64,000 nt of DNA from Alcaligenaceae bacterium (GTDB lineage Bacteria; Pseudomonadota; Gammaproteobacteria; Burkholderiales; Burkholderiaceae_B), in contig JACCER010000004.1 of assembly GCA_013416445.1 (NCBI GenBank), positions 124,001 to 188,000 of the forward strand. The letters run 5' to 3'. The notes beneath the pieces are model-generated. The model saw only the letters and a program-made list of their open reading frames with translations. It searched no databases and was not told the origin of the DNA. Position 1 is the first letter of the stretch. Each line of letters begins with the position of its first letter. Shown here piece after piece: positions 41,902 to 50,747 of the stretch. A program made the position numbers and the translations under genes.

Positions 41902-43224
41902 TTAGCGACCAACGGAGTAATAAAAAATCCCTCGTTTAGCTAATCGCTTAAGATCAAACAGGTTTCTACCATCAAAAACAACGGGACTCTTTAACTTCTG
42001 TTTTATATAGTCAAAATCAGGTGCTTTAAACACTTGCCAGTCAGTCACAATAACCAATGCATCGGCGCCCTTTAGCGCAGCCTCTTTGGTACCGCACAAG
42101 GCTAGCGCGTCTTGATCGCCATATAGCCGTTGAGCCTCCTCCATAGCCTCTGGATCGTAAGCTTGTACCTTAGCCCCCGCTTCCCAAAGAGCCTCCATCA
42201 ACACACGACTAGGGGCATCGCGCATATCATTCGTATTGGGCTTAAAGCTTAAGCCCCAAATAGCAAAGGCCTTGTCTTTCAATTTGCCATCAAAATGCTG
42301 ATCGATCTTCCTGAATAATGTGGTCTTTTGTTCGTTATTACGTGCCTCGACCGCTTTAAGGATTTTAGGATCGAACCCTATGCTGTCCGCTGTACGGATT
42401 AAGGCTTGTATATCCTTAGGAAAACACGAACCGCCATAACCCGCACCCGCATAAATAAAGTCATATCCTATGCGCGGATCAGACCCTATGCCCTGGCGCA
42501 CCATCTCAATATCCGCCCCTAAACGCTCAGACAGATTCGCCATTTCGTTCATAAAGCTGATCTTGGTAGCCAGCATGCCGTTTGCTGCATACTTGGTCAA
42601 TTCGGCGCTACGCACATCCATAACGATCATTTTTTCATGGTTGCGATTAAACGGCGCATACAACTCGCGCATCACGTCTTCAGCGTCTTTGCTATTAGTA
42701 CCGACAATGATGCGATCAGGCTTCATGCAATCGCTAACCGCTGACCCTTCTTTAAGGAATTCGGGGTTGGACACCACATCGTAAGTAAGATCGCTACGAC
42801 CACGCCGCGTCAGAACGTTTTTTATCTTTTCGCTGACCAGGTCCGCCGTTCCCACTGGGACGGTGGATTTATCGATGACTGTTTGATGCTTGTCCATGTG
42901 GAGCGCAATGCTGTCGGCCACAGCCAGCACATACTGCAGGTCAGCCGAACCATCGTCATCAGGAGGCGTACCAACAGCAATGAACTGTACTTCCCCATGC
43001 TTAACGGCAGCGGCAACATCAGTGGTAAAGCTTAGGCGGCCGGCAGCATAATTGTCTTTAACCAGCGGGGTAAGACCAGGTTCGTAGATGGGAATATGGC
43101 CTTGGTTTAAACGATCAACTTTTTCGGCATCGATATCGACGCAGACTACATCATGCCCTACTTCCGCTAATACAGCGCCTTGAACTAAACCTACGTAACC
43201 GATGCCGAAGACTGTGACTTTCAT
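41902..43224 (-). CDS. ugd: UDP-glucose 6-dehydrogenase
   Basis: A 440-residue UDP-glucose/GDP-mannose dehydrogenase. [23 protein letters not shown] is the NAD site; [20 protein letters not shown] and the catalytic Cys in [14 protein letters not shown] (around residue 260) are intact. [20 protein letters not shown] is the UDP-binding C-terminus. It oxidises UDP-glucose to UDP-glucuronate with two NAD+. It is 59 bp upstream of rfbF on the same strand, so may be co-transcribed, although its product is not a precursor of the CDP-sugar branch. Confidence 0.95.
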   Translation of the reverse strand: MKVTVFGIGYVGLVQGAVLAEVGHDVVCVDIDAEKVDRLNQGHIPIYEPGLTPLVKDNYAAGRLSFTTDVAAAVKHGEVQFIAVGTPPDDDGSADLQYVLAVADSIALHMDKHQTVIDKSTVPVGTADLVSEKIKNVLTRRGRSDLTYDVVSNPEFLKEGSAVSDCMKPDRIIVGTNSKDAEDVMRELYAPFNRNHEKMIVMDVRSAELTKYAANGMLATKISFMNEMANLSERLGADIEMVRQGIGSDPRIGYDFIYAGAGYGGSCFPKDIQALIRTADSIGFDPKILKAVEARNNEQKTTLFRKIDQHFDGKLKDKAFAIWGLSFKPNTNDMRDAPSRVLMEALWEAGAKVQAYDPEAMEEAQRLYGDQDALALCGTKEAALKGADALVIVTDWQVFKAPDFDYIKQKLKSPVVFDGRNLFDLKRLAKRGIFYYSVGR

Positions 43225-43467
43225 GGATTGCTTTTGGGATGACTTTGAGCAGGAAAGTGAACTTGCCTTCCACGCTTGGTTTTTATTGATCGTGGCTGGC
43301 TAGGATTGGCTTTGTTAGCTACCTATGGTGCACACAATCCACGACTATTTAATCGATTAGAATAACAAGTATCTGAGGCGGGTAATCAGGGGAACTATGG
43401 CAGGATTTGAGAGGTTGGATGAAGATACGATTGGGCTAGCTTAATGTCTTTTTCAGGCACTAGGCCA
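43225..43467. other. Promoter region of the sugar operon; no gene
   Basis: Contains the likely ugd promoter. No open frame or repeat is convincing. Confidence 0.35.
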
Positions 43468-43833
43468 TCAGATAAGCCTATAACGACCGCTATTTGCGAT
43501 GACCTCTCCGACGCGGCCTTGTCGCTGAGCTGGGGAAAGGCCGACGGCGAGCTTTAAGACCTTGGTGTTTTGGCTCTTGAATCCGGCCTGAAAAATCGAG
43601 CTCATCAATGGGTCACTGTACTCACGATGAAACTCGTCACGACCGTCGACCTCCCAAGTTGGCGGTGATGGCGGCAGAGGAATGTACTCGGCTTGAGACC
43701 AATTTAGTGCGATCGGAGGCTCCCGCCTGCCAGATCCTTTCTTCGAATCGGAGGCCAGGGTCGTCAATTCCAAGGATTCTAGGGGCATTTCCGCCTTTGC
43801 CTTTCCGAACAATTTCGACAGGAAGCCTTTCAT
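43468..43833 (-). CDS. Hypothetical protein
   Basis: A 121-residue soluble protein: a basic start (MKGFLSKLFGKAKAE), a Pro-rich middle (YIPLPPSPPTWEVDGRDEF) and a helical end (LKLAVGLSPAQRQGRVGEVI). The end resembles the beginning of a longer helical repeat protein, so it may be truncated. Unrecognised; probably part of the accessory segment to the right. Confidence 0.45.
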   Translation of the reverse strand: MKGFLSKLFGKAKAEMPLESLELTTLASDSKKGSGRREPPIALNWSQAEYIPLPPSPPTWEVDGRDEFHREYSDPLMSSIFQAGFKSQNTKVLKLAVGLSPAQRQGRVGEVIANSGRYRLI

Positions 43834-44062
43834 CCATCATCTCCAGCTATTCAATCGTCGCTTTCCCTATTAGACCCGTTTGGGTGGGTCGCTGCATGTC
43901 GCATACTTGCCCGGCCGTAAAGAAGCCTGCAATGAATGTTATCGAGATTGGCAGCTTTGGGTCGTTTTCTGCCTGACAGTTCTACAGTGTTTGTCAGATC
44001 ACTAGTCTGAAGTCGTTTGAATGACTGTGTGGAAGGTTAATACGACCCCGTGCAACGTCGCG

Positions 44063-44998
44063 TTACTCGTCACAGTTCGGACAAGTCCGCATGCTATGTC
44101 CTTCAGTCAAATAATCATCGTCGCATTTATTGCAGTGCACCGCCTCCCCCTCCCATTCACATCGACCGCATCGAGCGTTAAGCCAAGCATTGTATGGAAG
44201 GTTGAGATGATCGTAGAACACCGCGAACTCGTGGCATTGTGAGCATCTAAGAAGTTTCACACCTCCCGAGTAGCCACACGATAGGCAGGTTTTCTCGTCG
44301 CGTAAAAAGGCGCGAGTGCCGCAAACACCGCACAAAAATGGTTCAGGGTCAATCTCCCTTGCTCGATTCCCAATCCGTTCTTTGTATGGCTCGAATGAGA
44401 TTAAGCGGTGAAAAAGCTTGTGACCGAGGAAACTCATGCAACTGAACGCGAATTCGTGCTCATCAGACTTAGTCAGCGCCGCGATGATTTGGATCAGTAT
44501 GTGCGTGGCTTCATACTGCAGATCAAAACGGTCCCCCTCGACGAGCGGAGCGTGAAAGTGAACAAGCTTGTTGCGACTCTTTTGGAGAGATTCGACTATA
44601 GTCCAGAAACTCTCATCACCAAGGTATTTGATTGCCTTCGGTTTCAGGTCTTCGAATGTCAGGGTTTTGATGGTTCCGGCCTCCCAGCGGGCCTCCGCGT
44701 CGGCGTCGCTTAGGGGCCGTTCTTTCGGTCGAGCCACTTCGGCAAGCCCCTCATGTTTCAGTACCATGGCGGTGGATGCCAACTCAACTGCGGTTTGGAT
44801 CAACACGATCACAAGCGTCGCGCGGTCCACGTCAAACGGGTCACTGCCAGTGTCAGTATGAGACGCAATCTCCTCGGCGGCCTTTCTCAGGAACAGCCCG
44901 GAATTGTGGAACATCGCGGCGCTGATGCGGTCGACCAATGGTTGTGGATTTTTTTTGCTCTCGTTATTTCTGACCACGATACCTCCATATGTAGGCAT
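44063..44998 (-). CDS. HEPN-like protein with three zinc ribbons
   Basis: A 311-residue protein. Residues 20-200 are all-helical and contain RNKLVHFH, with Arg142 and His147: the RNxxxH motif of HEPN RNases. Helices before it (NSGLFLRKAAEEIA, VLIQTAVELASTAMVL) fit that fold. From residue 217 to the end there are six CxxC pairs (CGVC, CLSC, CSQC, CGRC, CNKC, CPNC), enough for three zinc ribbons. HEPN domains often act as RNA-cutting toxins or in phage defence. No obvious antitoxin (MNT) lies beside it. Domain assignment is from motif reading; the function is inference. Confidence 0.55.
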   Translation of the reverse strand: MPTYGGIVVRNNESKKNPQPLVDRISAAMFHNSGLFLRKAAEEIASHTDTGSDPFDVDRATLVIVLIQTAVELASTAMVLKHEGLAEVARPKERPLSDADAEARWEAGTIKTLTFEDLKPKAIKYLGDESFWTIVESLQKSRNKLVHFHAPLVEGDRFDLQYEATHILIQIIAALTKSDEHEFAFSCMSFLGHKLFHRLISFEPYKERIGNRAREIDPEPFLCGVCGTRAFLRDEKTCLSCGYSGGVKLLRCSQCHEFAVFYDHLNLPYNAWLNARCGRCEWEGEAVHCNKCDDDYLTEGHSMRTCPNCDE

Positions 44999-45235
44999 TA
45001 GGATATGGCATATTATTTTGTGATTTGGTCACCAGCTCGATTCACCGAACCTTCCAACGATTCGTGTGCGACTTTACTTCGACGGTCAGTTGCCTTCCTT
45101 CCAGGCATGGGAGGATCACGCCCGACCCTAACTGCACTTATTCCGTTTTGCTAAAAGTGTTGAATCAAATCATTAAACAGCGAACGTTTCAGACTACATT
45201 ACAACTCTCTCGAGGAGGCAATTTCTCGGAGCCCG

Positions 45236-46397
45236 TCAAACCGACTTTTCTTTAATCGATAGATCTACGCCAATTCTACTCAGTGCATTTAGCAGTGCCG
45301 CCTCGCATGGCACCTGCTCGCCTTTTGCTGGCGTATGGTTAAAAGCGTACGCTGTGCCGGGACACTTACCGACAAGCTTTCGGAACCTGCCTTTGACACC
45401 GCGAACGTCGGAAAGTAGTTGTTTTAACCATGGTCCAAACTCGGCCTCATCGCCGAGTACAAACGCAAGCCCCGTGAGGGACTGTTCACCCTTCTTTTGA
45501 GATCGGCGCTGAATCTCGACGATATGAACCTGTTTGCTCTGGATTACTATGCGTGCAACCAAAACTCCTCTGACTCTTTCAGTTGAGGGATCCATATAAG
45601 GCCAACTCCGGGTGCCACCGTCAACGTCGTCCTTCTCATCGAATGGTTGGAGCCCGATCAGCCGTGGTTCGGCATCTGTGCGGTAACCATCATCAAAGTT
45701 GAACCACTCCACAGACTGAACTAAGTTCGGCTGATCCTTTTTCAAAAACAACATGGCATTCCACATGTCACGTAACTTGCCATGAGACTCGATGGCCAGA
45801 TCGGCATGAATAAATAAATATCCAACGCCTTGTCCGCTTCCGTGCGGATCCCCACTTGAAAAGCTTTGCATTGGCGTCAGGCTCCACGTCGCCCGTCAGG
45901 TCAACGATTTCAGGGGGAGCGATGAATTTTCGCGCCGGCGTACCTGCCCAAGCAGTCCCAGGTTCTCCGGTGTCTAGAGCAACGGTCGCATTGTTTGCGT
46001 TATCCCGGCCTCGGAATATGTCCGGGCTGGCTGGTAGGCTGCCACCGGTAATCTGCAGGGCAAGGAAGGATCTTCCTTCATCAAACCGGATACCATTCGC
46101 TTTAAGCTTCGCCCAGCCGCTAAACCATGGATCGACCTTAATAAACGCCAGTTTATTGCTATCGGAATCGTAATGAGACTCAAGCTGGCTATAGATGGAC
46201 TTAACCGCATCCCGTGTGTTTCGTTGGTACTTGGCATGGGCAAGAATAATAACGTCGTCATTAACAAGTCTCTTTCTCAGCTTAACCTTCCATTTGCTGT
46301 CGGGCTCCTCCGGCTCTTCTACGCTAGGACATTTTCGTTCATTTCGGATAAATACGACTGCTATCCATGAAAAACTATCGCTAGTCTCGCTGCTCAC
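45236..46397 (-). pseudogene. TnsE-like protein, frameshifted
   Basis: Two overlapping frames form one gene of about 387 codons. The first (start 46397) has a stretch around VDPWFSGWAKLKANG, then LALQITGGSLPASPDI and RGRDNANNATVALDTGEP. The second continues with SGDPHGSGQGVGYLFIHADL and ends near 45236, with VRGVLVARIVIQSKQVHIVE-IQRR. The shift lies in a T4 run at about 45851-45854; removing one T joins them cleanly (AKLSSGDP). The order of features recalls TnsE, the Tn7-family protein that directs transposition to replicating DNA, but I rate that match only as plausible. No tnsABC lies in the window. Confidence 0.5.
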
Positions 46398-46470
46398 CAG
46401 AGATTCGGTGTCAGCCTCCCCCTTAACTAGGTCGATGCAATCATTTTAATAAGCGGTATGTATAATACAC

Positions 46471-46653
46471 ATGAAGAGCAAAGATCTAATCGCGCTGCTG
46501 GAAAAAAACGGCTGGGTGTTTCGTAATGTAAAAGGTTCACACCACATTTATACCCACTTTAAGCTGCCAGGCCATATTTGCGTTCCTCATCCCAAGAAAG
46601 ACCTTGGGATCGGGCTGATAACTAAATTGCTTAAGCAAGCCGGACTCAAATAA
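46471..46653 (+). CDS. hicA: HicA-type toxin (small)
   Basis: A 60-residue minimal HicA: MKSKDLIALLEKNGWVFRNV, KGSHHIYTHFK with the catalytic His, and CVPHPKKDLGIGLITKLLKQAGL. The full dsRBD-like fold is present. A TATAAT-like box lies within the dyad GTATGTATAATACAC just before the start, which may combine promoter and operator. The downstream hicB follows 11 bp later. Confidence 0.95.
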   Translation: MKSKDLIALLEKNGWVFRNVKGSHHIYTHFKLPGHICVPHPKKDLGIGLITKLLKQAGLK

Positions 46654-46664
46654 GGAATGCCGCC

Positions 46665-47057
46665 ATGAAGTTTCCTATTGCTATTGAAGCGGGCAACGAT
46701 ACCCAAGCTTGGGGTGTTGTCGTTCCTGATTTGCCGGGATGCTTCTCGGCGGCAGACGATGGTATTGATGCAGCTATCGAAAATGCCAAAGAAGCCATTA
46801 CGCTATGGATAGAAGCCGCCATTGATGAAGGTCGCGCCATCCCTAGCGCCAGCAGTATCACCACGCTGCAAAGCGAACCCGCCTACAAGGGTTGGATATG
46901 GGCCATTGCCGAAGTTGACCCTGCTTTAGTTGACGACACTATCACAAGAATCAACATTACCTTGCCCCGCCGCATTCTGGCTCGCATTGACGCCCAGGCG
47001 CGCCAGGCCGGGGAAAGCCGTTCGGGATATATCGCACATATGGCGTTGATGAGATAA
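46665..47057 (+). CDS. hicB: HicB-type antitoxin
   Basis: A 130-residue HicB. Residues 1-85 form the RNase-H-like part (VVVPDLPGCFSAADDGIDAA, AKEAITLWIEAAIDEGRAIP). The C-terminal ribbon-helix-helix (RINITLPRRILARIDAQARQ) binds DNA. AAGGAATGCCGCC precedes the ATG. Intact partner of the small HicA; only distantly related to the HicB at 27152. Confidence 0.95.
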   Translation: MKFPIAIEAGNDTQAWGVVVPDLPGCFSAADDGIDAAIENAKEAITLWIEAAIDEGRAIPSASSITTLQSEPAYKGWIWAIAEVDPALVDDTITRINITLPRRILARIDAQARQAGESRSGYIAHMALMR

Positions 47058-47106
47058 GCAAGCTCCGATCGGCCTTAGTGATTCAAGCTACCTATTCAAC
47101 GACCAC

Positions 47107-47292
47107 TCAAGCGTTACCGCGCTTCCAGTAACCAGCACACTTTTTGCGGCACCACTGCTTCGCATTACAAATCAAGCCAAGTGCCGAAAACAGCCTGCAG
47201 CACCCATAAATTAATGGCCCATCACGCTCCGGGTAGCGATTTCCACGAAGAAGCCGCCACCCTGCCCTTTCAGGGTTACCCGTGGTGACCAA
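47107..47292 (-). CDS. Possible Cys-rich small protein
   Basis: A 61-residue frame (TTG start) with GPLIYGCCRLFSALGLICNA and KQWCRKKCAGYWKRG: five Cys and many basic residues, composition that looks like a real small zinc-type or phage protein. No ribosome site is clear. Low confidence. Confidence 0.35.
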   Translation of the reverse strand: MVTTGNPERAGWRLLRGNRYPERDGPLIYGCCRLFSALGLICNAKQWCRKKCAGYWKRGNA

Positions 47293-47307
47293 AGCACTTA
47301 AATCTGA

Positions 47308-48633
47308 TTAATACCTAGCTCGATCAGGTTTAATGTAGACCTCACCATCGCCCTGTTCTCCGATGACGATGCCATTTGATAACTCTAGAATATGATCCGC
47401 AGCGGGCACATCATACAAGCGAATTCCACATGACCACAGCTCCAACAATCGCTTACCGATAGCACTCGATTCAGAGCGTTTATCATCTATATACTGGGGG
47501 ATTTCTTTGCTGGTAACGATGAACCCATCTATCATCTGCTGGATAAGCTGTTTTTGCCTAGCCACGCTGATCAAACATCGGTTGGCCAATGTTTTTACCG
47601 TTTTATCAGTTGGCCAGCGCCGCACACCTCCAAGGGTTAGTGCCGGCATATCTAGCGCATCGTAACCATCTGGTGTGCGCGGTGCGTATGCACACATGGT
47701 GACCATATCGTAGACAGGCGACAGTCTGGCATTCCCAGGGCGATCATAAATAAGACCAAAATTTTTTAAGTGCGCATCACCGTTTCGCATCGTCATGCAT
47801 GTCAAATATTGCAGATAGAATGCATCTCGGGCGTGAGCTGCTTCTCTTGGCATACACATCTCATTGATTGTCTTAATAATGCGCTCAACAGAACCCGTAA
47901 ATTTTTCACTTGCTGGGTAGCCAAACAAGGCGCACATATCTTCGAAACCTATATGCAGGCCTTGCTCATCAATATCAAATCGCTTAATCAGCAAACGTTG
48001 CGCGTCGTCAGATAGCAGGTACTCTGGAGTTTCTAAACCAACATTTTGAGCCAGCTTCATCCCAAAATACTCATTTAGAGCCAAATCCGGCGTGAGATCA
48101 CTGTTCGTTTTGACAATCCAGCGATCGAACACCAAGGCGGGTCTGTCTGCTTGCTCAGTCAGACCGCCAACTGGGCTTTTTGAAAGAGCCTTAGGAAAAG
48201 CACCTGACACCCCTGAATACTGCGCCCGGACATCAAAAAAGTGCTCCAGCAACCCCTCCGAGTCAATTGCTAACAAATTCTCAAGCCCATCAGATGGAGA
48301 GTCAGGTTTTGGTCTCTGCCCATGCGGTACGACCTTTAGCCGGCCAATCAAATGAGAGCCTATGGTGGAGAGCAGCTCAATATCGCCGAAACGATCAAAA
48401 AACTTGGCGTACTTTGCTTGTAGGATCGAGCGCAACACGCCCTCCGGCAATGACACCTGGAAAACCGGATGCAAACCACCAAAGCTTACCCAGCTCTCAG
48501 TACGCACAGGCATAAGAAGTGACACGCAGTCCTCGGGGTTCGTGCCTGGCAAGTAAGTAAACACATACTTGTTAATCTCTGTTTGCTCCAGGACGCCGAC
48601 AAGACGATCCAAGACAAAGACATCGAGTTTCAT
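47308..48633 (-). CDS. hipA: HipA-family Ser/Thr kinase toxin
   Basis: A 441-residue HipA-type kinase. The N-terminal subdomain (LDRLVGVLEQTEINKYVFTY) is followed by GGLTEQADRPALVFDRWIVK-T in the nucleotide region. The kinase core has TCMTMRNGDAHLKNFGL (catalytic Asp and Asn) and SPVYDMVTMCAYA (metal Asp). HipA phosphorylates a tRNA synthetase or other target and causes dormancy. It lies 4 nt after hipB. Insert and C-terminal extension (to residue 441) exceed E. coli HipA only slightly. Intact. Confidence 0.9.
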   Translation of the reverse strand: MKLDVFVLDRLVGVLEQTEINKYVFTYLPGTNPEDCVSLLMPVRTESWVSFGGLHPVFQVSLPEGVLRSILQAKYAKFFDRFGDIELLSTIGSHLIGRLKVVPHGQRPKPDSPSDGLENLLAIDSEGLLEHFFDVRAQYSGVSGAFPKALSKSPVGGLTEQADRPALVFDRWIVKTNSDLTPDLALNEYFGMKLAQNVGLETPEYLLSDDAQRLLIKRFDIDEQGLHIGFEDMCALFGYPASEKFTGSVERIIKTINEMCMPREAAHARDAFYLQYLTCMTMRNGDAHLKNFGLIYDRPGNARLSPVYDMVTMCAYAPRTPDGYDALDMPALTLGGVRRWPTDKTVKTLANRCLISVARQKQLIQQMIDGFIVTSKEIPQYIDDKRSESSAIGKRLLELWSCGIRLYDVPAADHILELSNGIVIGEQGDGEVYIKPDRARY

Positions 48634-48637
48634 ATGC

Positions 48638-48952
48638 CTACCCCTTCATACGCTGATCAACCCTACTAGCAAGGGATTGGAATTCACGCTGATTGCGTTC
48701 AATCTGCTCATCAAGCGTGGGGGGACGATGTAATTGCGCCTGAACATCAATACCCAAGGCGGTATACAGCCGCCGCAGTGTGCTTAACGCGCAATCCCCT
48801 CCGCGTTCAATTCTCCCTAAAGCACGACGCGATAAGCCGGACATATCAGCCAACTGTTGTTGTGTAAGTTGTTGCCGCTTACGCTCATCCACGATAGGCG
48901 CCACAAGAGGATCCAAACTATCGAGTGCGTAGTCAAAAAGTTTATCGCTCAT
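48638..48952 (-). CDS. hipB: HipB-type antitoxin/regulator
   Basis: A 104-residue XRE protein: ERKRQQLTQQQLADMSGLSRRALGRIERGGD is the helix-turn-helix, with DCALSTLRRLYTALGI as the following helix. A Pro/Arg tail follows. It represses the operon and binds HipA. First gene of hipBA; the AT-rich upstream region (to 49000) has no clear TATCC-GGATA operator. Confidence 0.9.
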   Translation of the reverse strand: MSDKLFDYALDSLDPLVAPIVDERKRQQLTQQQLADMSGLSRRALGRIERGGDCALSTLRRLYTALGIDVQAQLHRPPTLDEQIERNQREFQSLASRVDQRMKG

Positions 48953-49046
48953 AATCAGCCATTCAAATGAGATGTATAAATCACATTTTATAATATATTT
49001 CTTTTATTGGGAACTATAGATCTCTTACAGCGCTAGCCTACCGTTA

Positions 49047-49271
49047 TTGTGGCTACTCGTTAAAGAGTTGTGGGTAATTGCAAAGCAGAGCGGGCCGTTA
49101 CCCTTTGTTAGAGGCTATGCAGATAAAAGAATGCCAAATGAAGATAAAGCACGCTTTATCGAAGTCACTGAAACCCAATTGATGAGCCTGCACGAAGGCA
49201 ATATTGCCCCCTATCGGCTTCGTCCCAGTGAGTTTCAAGCATGGCAGGCGATTTGGAAGCGAGATAAGTGA
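49047..49271 (+). CDS. Hypothetical protein or C-terminal relic
   Basis: A 74-codon frame (TTG start) with a protein-like C-terminal half (DKARFIEVTETQLMSLHEGN ... LRPSEFQAWQAIWKRD). It is soluble and looks like the end of a larger protein. No start signal is visible, so a truncated gene is likely. Confidence 0.4.
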   Translation: MWLLVKELWVIAKQSGPLPFVRGYADKRMPNEDKARFIEVTETQLMSLHEGNIAPYRLRPSEFQAWQAIWKRDK

Positions 49272-49308
49272 AGCGTAGGCTAACTGATATTTCTTTTGGG
49301 GCGATGTG

Positions 49309-49345
49309 CGTCGGATTACGCGCCTGCAGCGCTAATCCGAGCTAC
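49309..49345. repeat. REP-like palindrome
   Basis: GCGTCGGATTACGCGCCTGC followed by AGCGCTAATCCGAGCTACC: stem TCGGATTA / TAATCCGA with a GC-rich inner stem. Confidence 0.7.
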
Positions 49346-49513
49346 CCTCGTCAGGACAAATCCGCCCTACCCCGTCAATAAAATCCTCGTTCTGATATCT
49401 ACAATTAAATCCAATCACTTCTAGATTGAATAGCTCTGCGAAAGGCTGGCTAAATGGGTGATCAAACCTTCATTTAACGTATAAAATTTGATACAATCAC
49501 AAAAAGGAAGTAC

Positions 49514-49862
49514 ATGAGCGAAAAACCAATTGATTGGCGGGGCTCTTCTTTAAAAGACATTAAGGACGATAACATTTTCACGCCAAAGGCTCGCAAAGAG
49601 GCCGGACACCAACTTAGTCTTATTCAGGCTGAACTTGAGCCCGATGACTGGAAACCATTCGACATTGTGGGCTCTGGAACAAAGGAAATCCGCATTAACC
49701 TTGATGACGGTTGGTTCCGCGTAATAGTATGTGGCAAAATTTTTTGAAGCAGTTTACGTTCTACACTGCTTCAAGAAGAAATCAGCTTCAACCAGCAAAC
49801 ACGATAAAGATATCGCAACGACTCGATACAGAGCTGTTATCCAAGAAAGGGGTAAAAAATGA
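49514..49862 (+). pseudogene. RelE/Gp49-type toxin gene with frameshift
   Basis: The first 71 codons (MSEKPIDWRGSSLKDIKDDN ... GSGTKEIRINLDDGWFRV) are the N-terminus of a phage-Gp49-like/RelE toxin. One extra base at about 49727-49730 shifts the frame and gives a stop at 49747. In the next frame the toxin resumes (YVAKFFEAVYVLHCFKKKS ... RYRAVIQERGKK) and ends at 49862, overlapping the antitoxin ATG by 4 bp as in intact modules. AAGGAAG precedes the start. The toxin is thus disabled while its antitoxin is intact. Confidence 0.85.
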
Positions 49863-50191
49863 GCATAGACACTAAATCCAGACACATCACACTTGCCGGT
49901 GCCAACGTGTTTGCCGATTTGGGGTTTGACCAGGAAGAAGCAAGCGCACTACAGGCTGAATCGCAACGCATCATCTCAGAAAAGCTCGCTATTAAAGACT
50001 CCCTGATGACCGAGCTGGCGCAATGGATTGACACCAACAATCTCAAGCAATCAGAAGCCGCCCAAATTCTTGGCGTAACCCGCCCTCGAGTTTCTGATGT
50101 GGTCAACAAGAAGGCCATAAAATTTACGATTGACGCACTGATAGACATGCTTGCACGGGCAGGCAAACACGTTAAGTTGTCTGTTGAATGA
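49859..50191 (+). CDS. XRE antitoxin of the broken Gp49-type toxin
   Basis: A 110-residue protein with a helix-turn-helix (LAQWIDTNNLKQSEAAQILG-VTRPRVSDVVNKK, residues 55-85). The N-terminal 45 residues (VFADLGFDQEEASALQAESQ) are typical for antitoxins paired with Gp49-like toxins. It retains a full frame although the toxin upstream is frameshifted. It may now act only as a repressor or against a related toxin elsewhere. Confidence 0.85.
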   Translation: MSIDTKSRHITLAGANVFADLGFDQEEASALQAESQRIISEKLAIKDSLMTELAQWIDTNNLKQSEAAQILGVTRPRVSDVVNKKAIKFTIDALIDMLARAGKHVKLSVE

Positions 50192-50220
50192 CGCGCAGGC
50201 TGCGCTAATCCGACCTACGA
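50190..50220. repeat. REP-like half repeat
   Basis: ACGCGCAGGCTGCGCTAATC then CGACCTACGA: the right half of the family plus inner stem, starting at the antitoxin stop codon. The left TCGGATT arm is missing. Confidence 0.55.
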
Positions 50221-50417
50221 ACCAACAATCACCATAACCAAGCAACCGTGGCGCGAAACAACTTACGCGCCAGTCGTTAACCGCCAAAAATGTCCAACAA
50301 ACACAGTTCTACGGCAGTTTTTGACGATTACAGCTTGAATGGTTAATATTGACAGCATCTATCAAGCATCACATTTCAAATACTTAATAGCTATTTAATC
50401 GCATAACTGTCAAAAAT
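50221..50417. promoter_or_regulatory. Promoter region of the second hipBA
   Basis: AT-rich upstream region. TTGACAG at 50349-50355 and CTGTCAA at 50407-50413 form a perfect 7-bp inverted repeat spanning the probable promoter, a candidate operator for the XRE protein that follows. Confidence 0.4.
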
Positions 50418-50738
50418 ATGGACTTTAGCTTTGCCACGGCAAGCCAAATCTCGAAGGAATTAGGCGCTCGCCTGAAAGTTGCGCGTATAGCCCAAGGTCT
50501 TACGCAGCCAGATCTTGCGATCAAAGCGGGCGTTTCACTTAGCACCGTCCGAAACCTCGAACGTACGGGCGACTGCTCGCTAGGAACGCTAATCAAAGTC
50601 GCCCAGGCCATGCGGCTTGAAATGGGTTTCGCCGATCTATTCAAACCGGGCATTCAATCTATCGCTGAACTGGCCCAAGTAGCGCAAGCTACGGCAAAGG
50701 TTCGCCAAAGAGCACCACGTAAGCCTCGCTCACAATAA
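50418..50738 (+). CDS. HipB-like XRE regulator
   Basis: A 106-residue protein. Residues 15-70 are an XRE helix-turn-helix (LGARLKVARIAQGLTQPDLA, IKAGVSLSTVRNLERTGDCS), then LGTLIKVAQAMRLEMGFADL, and a basic tail. It precedes a HipA-type kinase gene by 9 bp and should be its antitoxin/repressor. It is not close to the HipB at 48638. Confidence 0.85.
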   Translation: MDFSFATASQISKELGARLKVARIAQGLTQPDLAIKAGVSLSTVRNLERTGDCSLGTLIKVAQAMRLEMGFADLFKPGIQSIAELAQVAQATAKVRQRAPRKPRSQ

Positions 50739-50747
50739 GGAAGCGGC

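Noticed and set aside
45236-46397. Programmed ribosomal frameshifting in the TnsE-like gene
   Set aside because: The slip site is only T4, with no evident stimulatory hairpin, and neither half has a reason to be made alone; a plain mutation or sequencing error is simpler.
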